Notes: generated from the letters alone by a model not told the origin. A stretch of DNA of 48,668 nucleotides from Bacteriovoracaceae bacterium (GCA_016784965.1 JADHTQ010000033.1:1-48668), one strand, 5' to 3'; shown: positions 1 to 8,132, counted from the first letter of the stretch. A program made the numbers and translations.

Positions 1-18
1 TCGATAAGGTTCTTCATT
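1..18 (-). CDS. 5' end of an unidentified gene (partial)
   Basis: An ATG on the minus strand at 18 is preceded by a good ribosome binding site (GAGGAG-type, about 8 nt upstream) and opens a frame that leaves the window after about five codons (Met-Lys-Asn-Leu-Ile). The start signal is visible, but nothing can be said about the product. It could be the next gene downstream of the ariAB-like pair. Confidence 0.35.
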
Positions 19-153
19 GTAAATACTCCTCACGCCCCAATTAATATGCTAGATGTGTGCCAAAGTGTATTTTTTACTCTTCAGAATAAAGTTTTTATCT
101 CTTGCGTTTATACTGCACGGTTACCTGAGACAGGGGGTATGCATGTTCATACA

Positions 154-1122
154 TTAAGGATTTGTGGGAAAAATATTCTTAAAAATGGTTCTTATCTCGT
201 TATAATATAGTGTATCTTCTACATTAGAACTTAAATGCTTTTTTAGTTCATCGAAAATATTAACAGTCATTAAGGAAGAGTGTAATTCAAAATCACCCTC
301 CAAGCTTAATAAGCTAAGCGTATGATTCTTTAATATTTCCTTGCGAAAACCTCTCACTGCCCTATTTGTCAATAAAACTAAAAATTTACCCTTAATTAAT
401 AAATTTATAGTCTTCCAATCGCCATTAACAGCCCCTAACTTAATTTCATCCATATTTTGAAGGAAATCTTGTTTCAAGTTTTGAAGTCTGTGCGGTAGGT
501 GTCTTGCAGACAATTCGTCCCATAGGTCTAGGTTTTTCATTAATTTGAGGTCTGCATCTAAATCGCTAAGTGTCTTATTAATATTGTGGTCATTTTGTTT
601 TTTCTTTGTACAAAATGGCGTTCCTCTATTATTCTCATAAATCAACTTATCCATCGCAAAAAATGGCGAGAAGATTGCTATTAATTTCTTGAGACTATCC
701 TCTAGAACTGCTTTATTTTCAGAATTAAGGTAGAGACCGCATAAAAGAGCGAGACTGTTTTTTCCAAACAATATATTTTCTATTTCATAAACTGGAAGAG
801 TGTAAATTTCAGAATTTTGAATACTAGAGAAATCTTTGTCAAGTATTCCAAAAATTTGCTTGTCCTTCTTGATAGGCTTAAGGTCAGAAAGGAAAGTAGT
901 CACATTTTTTTTGCCTCCACATGACGCAAAGTAAGTTTTTCTTCTTTCTTTTTTATTTAAAAATTTTTCTAGAACCTCCTCATCTCGACTCTTCTTAGAT
1001 ATCGGTCGTTCCATTCCCTCTACTAATATTATAACATTAGCCTTGATCCACTTGGGCTCATGTCTGGTCCGAAAGGAATTAAAAGTTATGCGTTTATTTT
1101 GGAAAAAGTTTTTCTGGTTCAT
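154..1122 (-). CDS. AriB-like DUF4435 (TOPRIM) effector of a PARIS-like defence pair
   Basis: About 322 aa from the ATG at 1122; a TTG at 1134 would add four codons and overlap the ATPase stop. Visible motifs fit a TOPRIM/DUF4435 fold: ILVEG near residue 35, with the glutamate expected to be catalytic, then ILDKDF near residue 95 giving a D-x-D metal pair, then YEIENIL. In PARIS (phage anti-restriction-induced system), AriB is a TOPRIM nuclease held by the ATPase AriA and released when a phage anti-restriction protein is sensed, which leads to abortive infection. The ATPase gene lies immediately upstream and the two are tightly coupled. The family call rests on motif pattern and gene pairing, not a search. 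A related OLD-like ATPase/TOPRIM pair outside strict PARIS is possible. Confidence 0.7.
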   Translation of the reverse strand: MNQKNFFQNKRITFNSFRTRHEPKWIKANVIILVEGMERPISKKSRDEEVLEKFLNKKERRKTYFASCGGKKNVTTFLSDLKPIKKDKQIFGILDKDFSSIQNSEIYTLPVYEIENILFGKNSLALLCGLYLNSENKAVLEDSLKKLIAIFSPFFAMDKLIYENNRGTPFCTKKKQNDHNINKTLSDLDADLKLMKNLDLWDELSARHLPHRLQNLKQDFLQNMDEIKLGAVNGDWKTINLLIKGKFLVLLTNRAVRGFRKEILKNHTLSLLSLEGDFELHSSLMTVNIFDELKKHLSSNVEDTLYYNEIRTIFKNIFPTNP

Positions 1123-1126
1123 AAGC

Positions 1127-2191
1127 TTAGGCAATATGAAGTTTATATTCTTCAGGTGAAAAAGTTAAATGAACAAATTTATCGCACGAATTTGCTAGAT
1201 CTTCGGAATGTGAAGCAAATATTATCTGATTATTTTTACATCCTGGTATTTCTCTTATCCAGTTAACAAAATTTTCTTGCCACTCGAAATGAAAAGATGT
1301 TTCTGGCTCATCAAAAAGGATTACACCATCAGTAATCGTTTTACTCATTATTGCAAGAATTCGTGTTATTAGGTGTGTTTCTCCAGCACTGAGGTCGTAG
1401 AAAGGAATTAGCTCTTTTTCATTATTTATTCCAAACCACATAATTCCATCTTTCACAGATTTAATTGATTTACCTGTCAACATATTATGGTCTTCAAGGT
1501 ATTTCTTAAACTGGGAAAAGATATTATCGCATCCATTAGAAATATAATCTGTGTACGCCTTTTCAAATTTATTCATAAATTGAGGTGAATATTGTGTTTT
1601 CACATGATCATACAAGTGAACCCTCTCATTAAAAAGAAATGGAAAAATTTCACGGATAAAACTGTCTGCTGGATCAGGTGTATTGTTTGCACTACCTGAA
1701 GGCCGAAAAAAGTCGGAGAATTGTTGGGCAATGCTGGGGTAAAAAATAAAGTTATCAAATTGCTTCAGTAAATTGGGAAATACGATGACTTGTTTCTTAA
1801 CATCAAGATATCTTTGGATTAATTTGCCATTAATTTTTAAATTTGCGTTGTGATATTCAATAACAACATCTTCCTCTCTGTCATTTGAGATTACTAGTTG
1901 CAACTTCATTTTTTTATATTTTACATCAAGTTTTTCAAGCACTTTATCAACAGAATAAAGAAGCATAAAACTCCTTTGCTTCGAATCAACTTTTGCATTA
2001 TTTAAAAAATAAAAGTAATTTCTAATGGTCTCTATAAAGTCACGGAACAGCTTCAGTAATGTTGTCTTGCCTGAACCATTCAATCCGTAAATACCAATAG
2101 TTTGAAAAACATTATCTACACCGGATGAAAAATCCAACGTAAAGTTATTGAAAAAACGATAGTTATCCACTGTAATTTTTTTTATTCTCAT
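1127..2191 (-). CDS. AriA-like ABC/SMC-type ATPase of a PARIS-like defence pair
   Basis: 354 aa with all ABC-ATPase motifs: Walker A GLNGSGKTT at residues 36-44, signature LSAGE near 267-271, Walker B ILFDEPE near 291-297, and a switch histidine in FASHSE near 328. The insert between Walker A and the signature is short, as in AAA_15/AAA_21 (OLD-like) ATPases and not transporter subunits, and there is no membrane segment. Its stop touches the start of the DUF4435 gene, so the two are one transcript and probably one complex. In PARIS the ATPase assembles, binds the effector and acts as the trigger sensor. The ATG at 2191 has AGGA about 5 nt upstream and a clear promoter behind it. Confidence 0.75.
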   Translation of the reverse strand: MRIKKITVDNYRFFNNFTLDFSSGVDNVFQTIGIYGLNGSGKTTLLKLFRDFIETIRNYFYFLNNAKVDSKQRSFMLLYSVDKVLEKLDVKYKKMKLQLVISNDREEDVVIEYHNANLKINGKLIQRYLDVKKQVIVFPNLLKQFDNFIFYPSIAQQFSDFFRPSGSANNTPDPADSFIREIFPFLFNERVHLYDHVKTQYSPQFMNKFEKAYTDYISNGCDNIFSQFKKYLEDHNMLTGKSIKSVKDGIMWFGINNEKELIPFYDLSAGETHLITRILAIMSKTITDGVILFDEPETSFHFEWQENFVNWIREIPGCKNNQIIFASHSEDLANSCDKFVHLTFSPEEYKLHIA

Positions 2192-2501
2192 GGGGTCCTA
2201 GTTGGAAATTCCCAAAAATCCATTTTGTTCCATTATAGGGAATTGTATCACAAAATCAAAGAGATAAAGATACTCCCTGATGTAAATCTATCTCGGCCGT
2301 GACTATAAACAAAATCTAATAAATTAACAAGGTTAAGTGTGATTTTTCTTCAAATGAGTATTTAGTTTGTCACCTGCGTGAGGGCAGTCCTATTTTGTAA
2401 CAATAAATAATGCAATTAAATATATATGGGAAATGAGAATCAAGCGTTTTTTCATTCTAGAGAGTACTTCGTTGGCATTAAGAAGTGATGCTTGAAACCT
2501 T
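2192..2501. other. Intergenic stretch upstream of the ATPase gene
   Basis: 310 bp with no credible gene. Apart from the promoter at 2232-2259 it is AT-rich, and I see no strong hairpin, repeat or attachment site. Confidence 0.5.
2232..2259 (-). promoter_or_regulatory. Predicted sigma-70 promoter of the ariAB-like pair
   Basis: On the minus strand a TTGATT -35 (2254-2259) is followed after 16 bp by a perfect TATAAT -10 (2232-2237). Transcription would start near 2225, giving a leader of about 34 nt before the ATPase ATG. Confidence 0.6.
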
Positions 2502-2972
2502 CTAGTACGGAGCGGTGCACGATGTCTTGTTACCCAGTTTACAAGCCTTGGAAAAGAAGATATTTACCTTTTCTCGATCATCGCCACGCTCTAAATATTC
2601 AGCTGCCAATAACCCACAACCAAGGCCATGATTTGCATTACAGGCTTCTTTCCAAAATTTAATTGCTTTTTTCGAATTGCCAAGTTTGCTTTGGTGAACT
2701 CCTAAATTGATGCACCCAAGTTTCTGTTTCTCATTGCATACCTTTCTATAATACTTCAATGCTTGTTTTTTTTTGCCTTCTTTGTTTAAGATTGATCCCA
2801 AGTTTGTACATGCGTATTCGTGTTTAAGGCGACATCCTGTTTTATAAGAGGATTTAGCTTTGTCTATGTGACCATCTTTAAGCTGTAATATACCAAGATC
2901 ATTGCATGAACTGGCATATTTTAATTTGCACGCCTTTTTTAGGAACACCACCGCTTGCTTTATTTGACCCAT
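2502..2972 (-). CDS. Sel1-like repeat protein (C-terminal half of a split gene?)
   Basis: 156 aa made of roughly 36-residue Sel1/TPR-like helical repeats, each with a paired cysteine pattern of the type ACKLKYASSCNDLG, as in Helicobacter Hcp-type proteins. Such repeats usually act as protein-protein scaffolds in the periplasm. The ATG at 2972 is probably not the true start: the same frame stays open upstream to 3032 and encodes another good repeat piece (CNHAESCDDVAF), then hits a TAA at 3033-3035 inside the neighbouring membrane ORF. The protein also lacks a signal peptide. Both points suggest it is the C-terminal part of the membrane protein upstream, separated by a one-base shift. Confidence 0.6.
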   Translation of the reverse strand: MGQIKQAVVFLKKACKLKYASSCNDLGILQLKDGHIDKAKSSYKTGCRLKHEYACTNLGSILNKEGKKKQALKYYRKVCNEKQKLGCINLGVHQSKLGNSKKAIKFWKEACNANHGLGCGLLAAEYLERGDDREKVNIFFSKACKLGNKTSCTAPY

Positions 2973-3370
2973 AATCTTATATCTAAAAGCAACATCATCA
3001 CATGATTCAGCGTGATTACATTTACATGTTGTTTAGAATTTCTTGGTCTAGTTGTTTTGTTAAGGCTATCTATATTGTTGATTATTTTTAGACCAATAAT
3101 GAAAAGAGCACCTAGGGATATGCTTGAGAAAATAAATATCTTTTTGCCCCGAACTTGAAAGTAATCATCTTTTTTGCAAGCTTCATCTATCTTATATATA
3201 TGTGAAACAATATTTATGATCACTAGTAAAAATGCTAGTAAGCTAAGAAAGAAAACTACGGGGATAAAAAATGAGACCAAAATCAGCATTACACCGATAA
3301 CTCCAAAAGCAATTGTCGTTTGACGTGGCATAGGAAAGGACTTGCCTATGAAAATATACACTTTTTCCAT
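2960..3370 (-). CDS. Membrane protein (N-terminal half of a split Sel1-repeat gene?)
   Basis: 136 aa with three hydrophobic segments: about residues 18-36 and 38-56 as a hairpin, then about 83-100. The last 20 or so residues, after RPRNSK, look like out-of-frame reading because the overlapping -1 frame encodes cysteine-paired Sel1 repeat sequence there. The most economical reading is one protein with N-terminal membrane anchors and Sel1 repeats beyond, broken near 3030-3040. No function is recognisable from the N-terminus alone. If the shift is real, this ORF yields a truncated membrane peptide. Confidence 0.5.
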   Translation of the reverse strand: MEKVYIFIGKSFPMPRQTTIAFGVIGVMLILVSFFIPVVFFLSLLAFLLVIINIVSHIYKIDEACKKDDYFQVRGKKIFIFSSISLGALFIIGLKIINNIDSLNKTTRPRNSKQHVNVITLNHVMMLLLDIRLWVK

Positions 3371-3412
3371 ACTTAACTTCCTTACTGCATAACTCTTCTT
3401 GTCATCTATGCA

Positions 3413-3832
3413 CTATGGCTTTTTAATAGGGCTTGTTTCTGGAATCTCGATACTGACTTTGCACCAACCAGAATATATCTTTTTAGTGATGACTTCCTCA
3501 AAGCTTGGAGGGCCATCAGCATCTCCAAATATTAGAAACTCGCTACTAACGCCTAGCACCCTAGATACTCGTCTAACTGATTTAAAACTTCTCGGTTCTG
3601 TACCTGAGGCCCAATCTTTTAGAGTTGATTCACTGACCTCGGAGAGTTGACTCAATTTTTTATAAGTTAGGCCTTTGTCCTTCATGAGTTTGCGAAGAAT
3701 CTTGCCTATTTTGATTTCATCCATAAAATCATTATCGCTATTTCCTTTCCTTTGATAAGAGAAAGCCGATTCGCCAACTGTAAAGCCGATACCCCGTACT
3801 TTTTGTTTGGTATTTCCGTATTTTATTTCCAT
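3413..3832 (-). CDS. XRE-family helix-turn-helix regulator
   Basis: 139 aa from the ATG at 3832, which has an AGGTGG ribosome binding site about 5 nt upstream. An upstream in-frame start would add 23 poorly conserved-looking residues. Residues about 42-105 form a Cro/CI-type HTH: LGxxLKxxRxxxGLT-like KLMKDKGLTYKKLSQ, then SESTLKDWASGTEPRS as the recognition helix and linker. A short C-terminal tail of about 35 residues has no recognised effector domain. It sits between the Sel1 gene and the divergent GHKL/DUF4325 operon, so it could regulate itself or that operon. Its targets are unknown. Confidence 0.7.
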   Translation of the reverse strand: MEIKYGNTKQKVRGIGFTVGESAFSYQRKGNSDNDFMDEIKIGKILRKLMKDKGLTYKKLSQLSEVSESTLKDWASGTEPRSFKSVRRVSRVLGVSSEFLIFGDADGPPSFEEVITKKIYSGWCKVSIEIPETSPIKKP

Positions 3833-4191
3833 AAATCCACCTTTTGCAAAGTGAATATGGAGGATCAAAAGCTGGTGTTTAACGCAAGAGCTTGTTCGCA
3901 TATTTGTTCACATAAAACGTGAAAAATAGTGATAAATGATGAGAAATGATGAAATACAGGTAAAGATAAGTTGTTGAAAATTATCCAAAATGCTTACTGG
4001 TGGGGTTGTTAAATAACGAATGTACAATCAAGTCGGCTCGACCATTTAAAACGCATTCATTGAGGGACTATAACATGTTGAAATAATAGACCTACCTATC
4101 ATTGGGTGAAATTTTCCCTCTAAATTGACATGTGATTTCAAGATGTTATTATACTTATACCCTCAATAAATTAAGAGCGGAAAAAGTCAAC
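3833..4191. other. Divergent intergenic region between XRE regulator and GHKL operon
   Basis: About 360 bp without a gene. It contains the +strand promoter at 4125-4152, a short inverted repeat TTCAC-N7-GTGAA (3907-3923) close to the XRE gene that could be an operator, and a direct repeat of AAATGATGA (about 3934-3950). The operator role is a guess. Confidence 0.4.
4125..4152 (+). promoter_or_regulatory. Predicted sigma-70 promoter for the GHKL/DUF4325 operon
   Basis: A consensus TTGACA (4125-4130), a 16-bp spacer and TATTAT (4147-4152). Transcription would begin near 4159, downstream of the GTG at 4132. This rules out that longer start and supports the ATG at 4192. Confidence 0.6.
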
Positions 4192-5055
4192 ATGAAAATA
4201 ATTAAGTTTCCCAAAAGTCCAAAGTTAAAATATGCTAACTCCTTAATACGTTCAGTAAATGAAGTTTTAAGTACAAAAGACCGGCAGGTTTTCTTTGATC
4301 TGACAGCAACAGAAGAATTAGACGCACTAGCGATATCGTTTTTATGTGGTTTGATCAATATGACATTAGAAAATAATCCAAAAGTAAGCATTAAGTATCC
4401 TTTGAATAAAAAAATTAAATCAGTGGTTAAACTATTAGAGAAATCAATAACTAGTGACAAATTGCATGAAACGAAAATACAAAGTAATAGTTTTCAATTA
4501 AGAAAAGTTACAAGTAATAACAATTTATACATTGAACAAATGTTAACCTTACTACAAATAGAATTGAAATTTGGAGAATCAACAAGAGGTTCGCTCAGAA
4601 TTGTACTGACGGAATTATTAACAAATTCAATTGACCATAGCGGAGAAAAAGCTTGTTACATATGTTTGGGTAGGTGGCCTAATTCCCCCTATCTTCATTT
4701 AGTATGTCTAGATTTTGGAGTTGGAATACCTGCTAAATTAAGAACACGGTTTCCTGAATTAGACAATGATGTCACTGCCTTTAAAAATCAGCATGAACAA
4801 GGATTGACTACGAGAAGGGCACGAGATGGTGGAAGAGGGTATAGGCTTATTCAAGATATACTAATGGCAAACAAGGGGAGATTAAATATAATATCAAACT
4901 CTGCTAAGGTTAGTTATAAATACGACAAGGGTGATTACAAAGTGATAGCTTCTAAAGAAGGGTTTACGGGAACATGTGTGGATATTCAGTTTAATCCATC
5001 ACGTGGTGGATTTGAAGAAACTCTTGTGAAACAACATATTGAGGACTTTTTCTAA
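4192..5055 (+). CDS. STAS-like/GHKL ATPase protein (anti-sigma-like kinase fold)
   Basis: 287 aa from the ATG at 4192. The N-terminal 90 residues look STAS-like (FFDLTATEELDALAISFL). The C-terminal half is a HATPase_c/GHKL domain: N-box ELLTNSIDHS at 141-150 with N145, G1 box DFGVGIP at 174-180, G2 box GGRGYRLI at 213-220. There is no HisKA helix or phospho-acceptor His, so it is not a classical sensor kinase. It is closer in plan to partner-switching anti-sigma kinases or GHKL switch ATPases. Its stop overlaps the start of a STAS-like DUF4325 gene by one base, so the two products probably act together. The target is unknown. Confidence 0.65.
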   Translation: MKIIKFPKSPKLKYANSLIRSVNEVLSTKDRQVFFDLTATEELDALAISFLCGLINMTLENNPKVSIKYPLNKKIKSVVKLLEKSITSDKLHETKIQSNSFQLRKVTSNNNLYIEQMLTLLQIELKFGESTRGSLRIVLTELLTNSIDHSGEKACYICLGRWPNSPYLHLVCLDFGVGIPAKLRTRFPELDNDVTAFKNQHEQGLTTRRARDGGRGYRLIQDILMANKGRLNIISNSAKVSYKYDKGDYKVIASKEGFTGTCVDIQFNPSRGGFEETLVKQHIEDFF

Positions 5056-5357
5056 TGAAAATCAATATTAAAAAAATTTGTGGAGAGGATATCATTTCTA
5101 GAGATGCAGGAAAAAAAATAAGAGATCTGTTACTCGAAAACTGGAGTGCAAAATGTATTGAAATTTCAATTGGAAAAATTCCTATAGGGTCAGCGTCTTT
5201 TTTTGATGAAGCATTTGCGCTGCTATTAAAAAGAGAAGCTAAAACGATTGATGAAATTAAACATAAGTTAAAATTTGTTGATATATGTGATGATGACAGA
5301 AAATTATTAAATTATGTTTTGATGGCGCGAATAACTGAAGTTAAAATGAAAGCTTAA
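5055..5357 (+). CDS. DUF4325 STAS-like protein
   Basis: 100 aa. The pattern IEISIGKIPIGSASFFDEAFALLL in the middle matches the DUF4325 (STAS-like) family, in which a conserved S-F-x-D-E-A-F motif follows a beta strand. In these families the small STAS-like protein is usually paired with a GHKL ATPase, as here, where the start codon overlaps the upstream stop (TAATG). By analogy with anti-sigma-antagonist pairs the conserved Ser could be a phosphorylation site. That is inference. No signal peptide or membrane segment is visible. Confidence 0.65.
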   Translation: MKINIKKICGEDIISRDAGKKIRDLLLENWSAKCIEISIGKIPIGSASFFDEAFALLLKREAKTIDEIKHKLKFVDICDDDRKLLNYVLMARITEVKMKA

Positions 5358-5564
5358 GCGCCTAGAAACAATGCTAATTCCGAAATTATAACTTCGAAAG
5401 AGAGATTCACCTGAACATGTCAAAACACATATTTCACAAAAATATCCACCTATAAACACTCTTTTATTAAGATAACATAACAATTAATTAATACCAGCTT
5501 CTTAAACTTTAGTTACACATACTTTTTAAAATATTTAAATATAATCTTTCAAAGGAGAAAGGTA

Positions 5565-7037
5565 ATGATACCTTATAAGTTCAAAATATCGATAATAATG
5601 GTGGGCACTCTACTTGCGAGTTGTCAAAAAAAGCTGGACAACAGATTAGTTGAAAGTGCTGCAGATTCAAGGCAAAGCGAACAAATTGAGCAATTAACCA
5701 GACAGTTAAATGCTACTCAAACTGATCGGGCCAGGCAGGTCGAAGATAATTTTAAAAACTATACTGCCAGAGTTGGTCAAGCCTATAGTTATGCCGATTT
5801 TGTAATGGCCACTATAGTGCATACCCTCTGGCAATTAAAGAAAAATCCTCGGAAAAATGTACAAGTTGCAGTTGCTGAAGTTAATAAAACAATTGAAGCG
5901 CAATCCACCAATGCCCTATCTGGCCAACAAGATGAACTTACATCAACAATTGCAAATCCTGATAGTACAAATATAAATAAAATAATTAAAAAATATGAAC
6001 CGTCATTATTTGCAACTAGAGTAGACTTAGCAACTTCTTTGAATTTGCTTTTTAAAGAATTCATCCAAAGTTATAACATCAATAGAAATATTTTCTTTTC
6101 TTCTTTTTCATCTTTACTGGATGATACAAAATTAATCAAGCTAATTGCTACATATGATAGAGCAATGAGTTCCTTTGATTATGATGGAAAAAGTAATTTT
6201 AATTATCAGAGGGCCCTAGATGAAATTGCAAAATTTATTCTAGATGGTCCAACTGTCGATAATGGAAGGCAGATAAAAACACTTCTTTATAAAATGATAA
6301 AAGCGACCAAACAGGATCAAATAAGTTTAATCAGTTATCAAAACTTTCAGGCCCAAGATGCTGCAAGCAGGGCAAAGGAGTCTGAACAAAATGCTTCTGC
6401 AAGTGCACTAGCTGCCACCTCCTCTGCAGAAGCCGCCTTTCAACTTGCAAGTAAATCAAAACAGTATGCTGATGATTCTTCCCAAAGTGCTAAAAGCACC
6501 TCAGAAATTGCGTCACAAGTCCAAGACAGGGCATCTGAGGTTGAAACAATGATGAAAAATGCCCAAAACTCTGCCGAAAATGCTAAAGACAATTTCGACA
6601 AAATAACCTCCATCTTACAAGAGATAGAAACTAAACTTGCTCAAGCAATAGAAGAAGCTAATTCGGCCAAAACTAGCGCAGAAAATGCTGCACAAGCTGC
6701 CGATAGTGCCCAAGAAAAATTAGCTGATATTCGCTTGGCCCAGGATACCATAAATACTTCACAGGAGGGTATTCAAGAAATTGCCACTCAAATTGACCAG
6801 AGTCTAAAGGATGCACAAACAAGACAAACACAAGCTGCAGAAAGTGCCACAACGGCCCAAAAACAAGCAGGTGAAGCCAAACGCTTTGCAGACTTAACAC
6901 AAACATTACATGATCAAGTCGTGGAGGCCATCAAGCAAATTCAAAGTGATACCCCAGCGGTTAGTGATATACCTTCAATTACAGCTTCTGAGGAGCAGTC
7001 AACTGGAAGCAACGGGCAACAGGAGGTATCGCCATGA
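5565..7037 (+). CDS. Coiled-coil outer-membrane lipoprotein
   Basis: 490 aa with a lipoprotein signal: a hydrophobic stretch ending in LLAS-C20. Residues 40-260 are mostly helical. Residues about 265-470 are an Ala/Ser/Gln-rich coiled coil with repeated AxxSAExA units (SAENAKDNF, SAENAAQAADSAQ, SATTAQKQAGEAK) resembling the helical shafts of tail fibres and bacterial surface fibres. The start has AAAGGAG 8-10 nt upstream and a TATAAT at 5540-5545, though no good -35 is seen. The stop overlaps the next start by 4 bp (ATGA), coupling it to an OmpA-domain/barrel protein, so a periplasm-spanning or surface fibre complex is plausible. No known family recognised. Confidence 0.65.
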   Translation: MIPYKFKISIIMVGTLLASCQKKLDNRLVESAADSRQSEQIEQLTRQLNATQTDRARQVEDNFKNYTARVGQAYSYADFVMATIVHTLWQLKKNPRKNVQVAVAEVNKTIEAQSTNALSGQQDELTSTIANPDSTNINKIIKKYEPSLFATRVDLATSLNLLFKEFIQSYNINRNIFFSSFSSLLDDTKLIKLIATYDRAMSSFDYDGKSNFNYQRALDEIAKFILDGPTVDNGRQIKTLLYKMIKATKQDQISLISYQNFQAQDAASRAKESEQNASASALAATSSAEAAFQLASKSKQYADDSSQSAKSTSEIASQVQDRASEVETMMKNAQNSAENAKDNFDKITSILQEIETKLAQAIEEANSAKTSAENAAQAADSAQEKLADIRLAQDTINTSQEGIQEIATQIDQSLKDAQTRQTQAAESATTAQKQAGEAKRFADLTQTLHDQVVEAIKQIQSDTPAVSDIPSITASEEQSTGSNGQQEVSP

Positions 7038-7876
7038 AAAAGTACATCTCAATATTACTATTTTTGACTTCAATTATACAAAACAGTTTTGCTAAGGAGA
7101 TAACTTGTCAGGTTTGGTTTAAGTTTGATTCTATTGTTGTCAACAAAAAATCACTAACCAAATGTGTGAGTCAAGTGAATCAAAAATATATAGATTTCGT
7201 CCACATTTTTGCAACAGCTTCTGATCCTGGAACAATGAAGTATAACCGAAAGCTATCGCTGCAAAGAGCACGTGCCGTTAAACAAACCTTAATTGAAAGT
7301 TTTCCAAAAATTAAAAACATTGTCGTCAAGGAGGGTGGAGAACATCCAGATGGACAACAGGCCACAATTTTTGTATATGCCAATACTAACAAGCATTCTC
7401 AAGCAATAACTTTAGGGCAGGCTGCAGTCTCAAAAACCCGCGAACCTATTAACGAAATCAATCAGCGGCTCAATCTATTCTCTTTTAGAGTTGGTCAAGA
7501 GAGATACAGGATGAGCAATAATAACTATAAAAGTGTTGGGATTGATTATAAAAGGATGAAGCTGATATTTAGTAATAACTTCTTTTTAAGTTATGGAGTC
7601 TCTTTTACAAGCTATGCCGATGATAGTTTTTTAGACCTATATGGAATCTATGGTACTTTAGGAGTAGATTACAAATATCAAAATTTTATACTCGGTATAG
7701 AATCATTTGCAGGAGGATTTTCTCATTTCAACAAACGTGTGAAAAATACAACCGTTTTTGATCCAGGAGGAAATACTAAAATAGGCTTTGATAGTGAGGC
7801 ATATACTGCCACAATCAACTATGGTATTTCCAAATCCTTTGAAAAGCTCACCTTTAATTTTGGCATTAAATTTTAG
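7034..7876 (+). CDS. OmpA-like domain with C-terminal outer-membrane barrel-like region
   Basis: 280 aa with a signal peptide (cleavage near SFA-KEI, residue 21). Residues about 25-125 resemble a compact OmpA C-terminal (peptidoglycan-binding) fold: an FKFDS strand, HIFATASDPG, then NRKLSLQRARAVKQTL, which matches the conserved helix. The rest, from about 150, has alternating amphipathic strands rich in Tyr, Phe and Gly and ends in the aromatic FNFGIKF, the C-terminal signature that directs barrel assembly by BAM. This order (OmpA-like first, barrel last) is the reverse of classical OmpA. It is translationally coupled to the coiled-coil lipoprotein gene. Confidence 0.6.
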   Translation: MKKYISILLFLTSIIQNSFAKEITCQVWFKFDSIVVNKKSLTKCVSQVNQKYIDFVHIFATASDPGTMKYNRKLSLQRARAVKQTLIESFPKIKNIVVKEGGEHPDGQQATIFVYANTNKHSQAITLGQAAVSKTREPINEINQRLNLFSFRVGQERYRMSNNNYKSVGIDYKRMKLIFSNNFFLSYGVSFTSYADDSFLDLYGIYGTLGVDYKYQNFILGIESFAGGFSHFNKRVKNTTVFDPGGNTKIGFDSEAYTATINYGISKSFEKLTFNFGIKF

Positions 7877-7881
7877 TAGAA

Positions 7882-7907
7882 AGCTTCAACATCTAGCAAG
7901 TTGAGCT
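7882..7907 (+). terminator. Weak hairpin after the lipoprotein/barrel operon
   Basis: AGCTTCAAC and GTTGAGCT can pair (8 bp with one bulged T, 9-nt loop) just after the stop codon. The following sequence is AT-rich but lacks a true T-run, so termination is only possible. Confidence 0.3.
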
Positions 7908-8077
7908 AATTTATGCAATATTGCCCCATATTTTTTGCACTTATTTTTTTTAAAAATTTAAGTATTACCGCTAATAATAAAAAAATAAAATAATTTTAAT
8001 TTCATGGCTTCTACTTAGGTAACATATTGTAATCACTTGCCATATCCAAGTTATATACTTCATAGAAAAGCTTGATA

Positions 8078-8132
8078 CTGCTGCAAAAATCAACATATTT
8101 GCCCTAAATAGCACTAGAAATGTTTGCAGCAG
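8078..8132. repeat. 10-bp perfect inverted repeat upstream of the pilin-like operon
   Basis: CTGCTGCAAA (8078-8087) and TTTGCAGCAG (8123-8132) are exact reverse complements separated by 35 bp. They could be an operator pair for a looping regulator or the stem of a leader RNA. Function is not established. Confidence 0.5.

Noticed and set aside
4132-4191. GTG start at 4132 for the GHKL gene
   Set aside because: It lies between or within the -35/-10 elements of the predicted promoter, so it would not be in the transcript.
1-5400. Possible prophage or integrative element around the PARIS-like pair and XRE regulator
   Set aside because: No integrase, transposase, tRNA target, terminal repeats or phage structural genes are visible. 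The genes are better described as a small accessory region.
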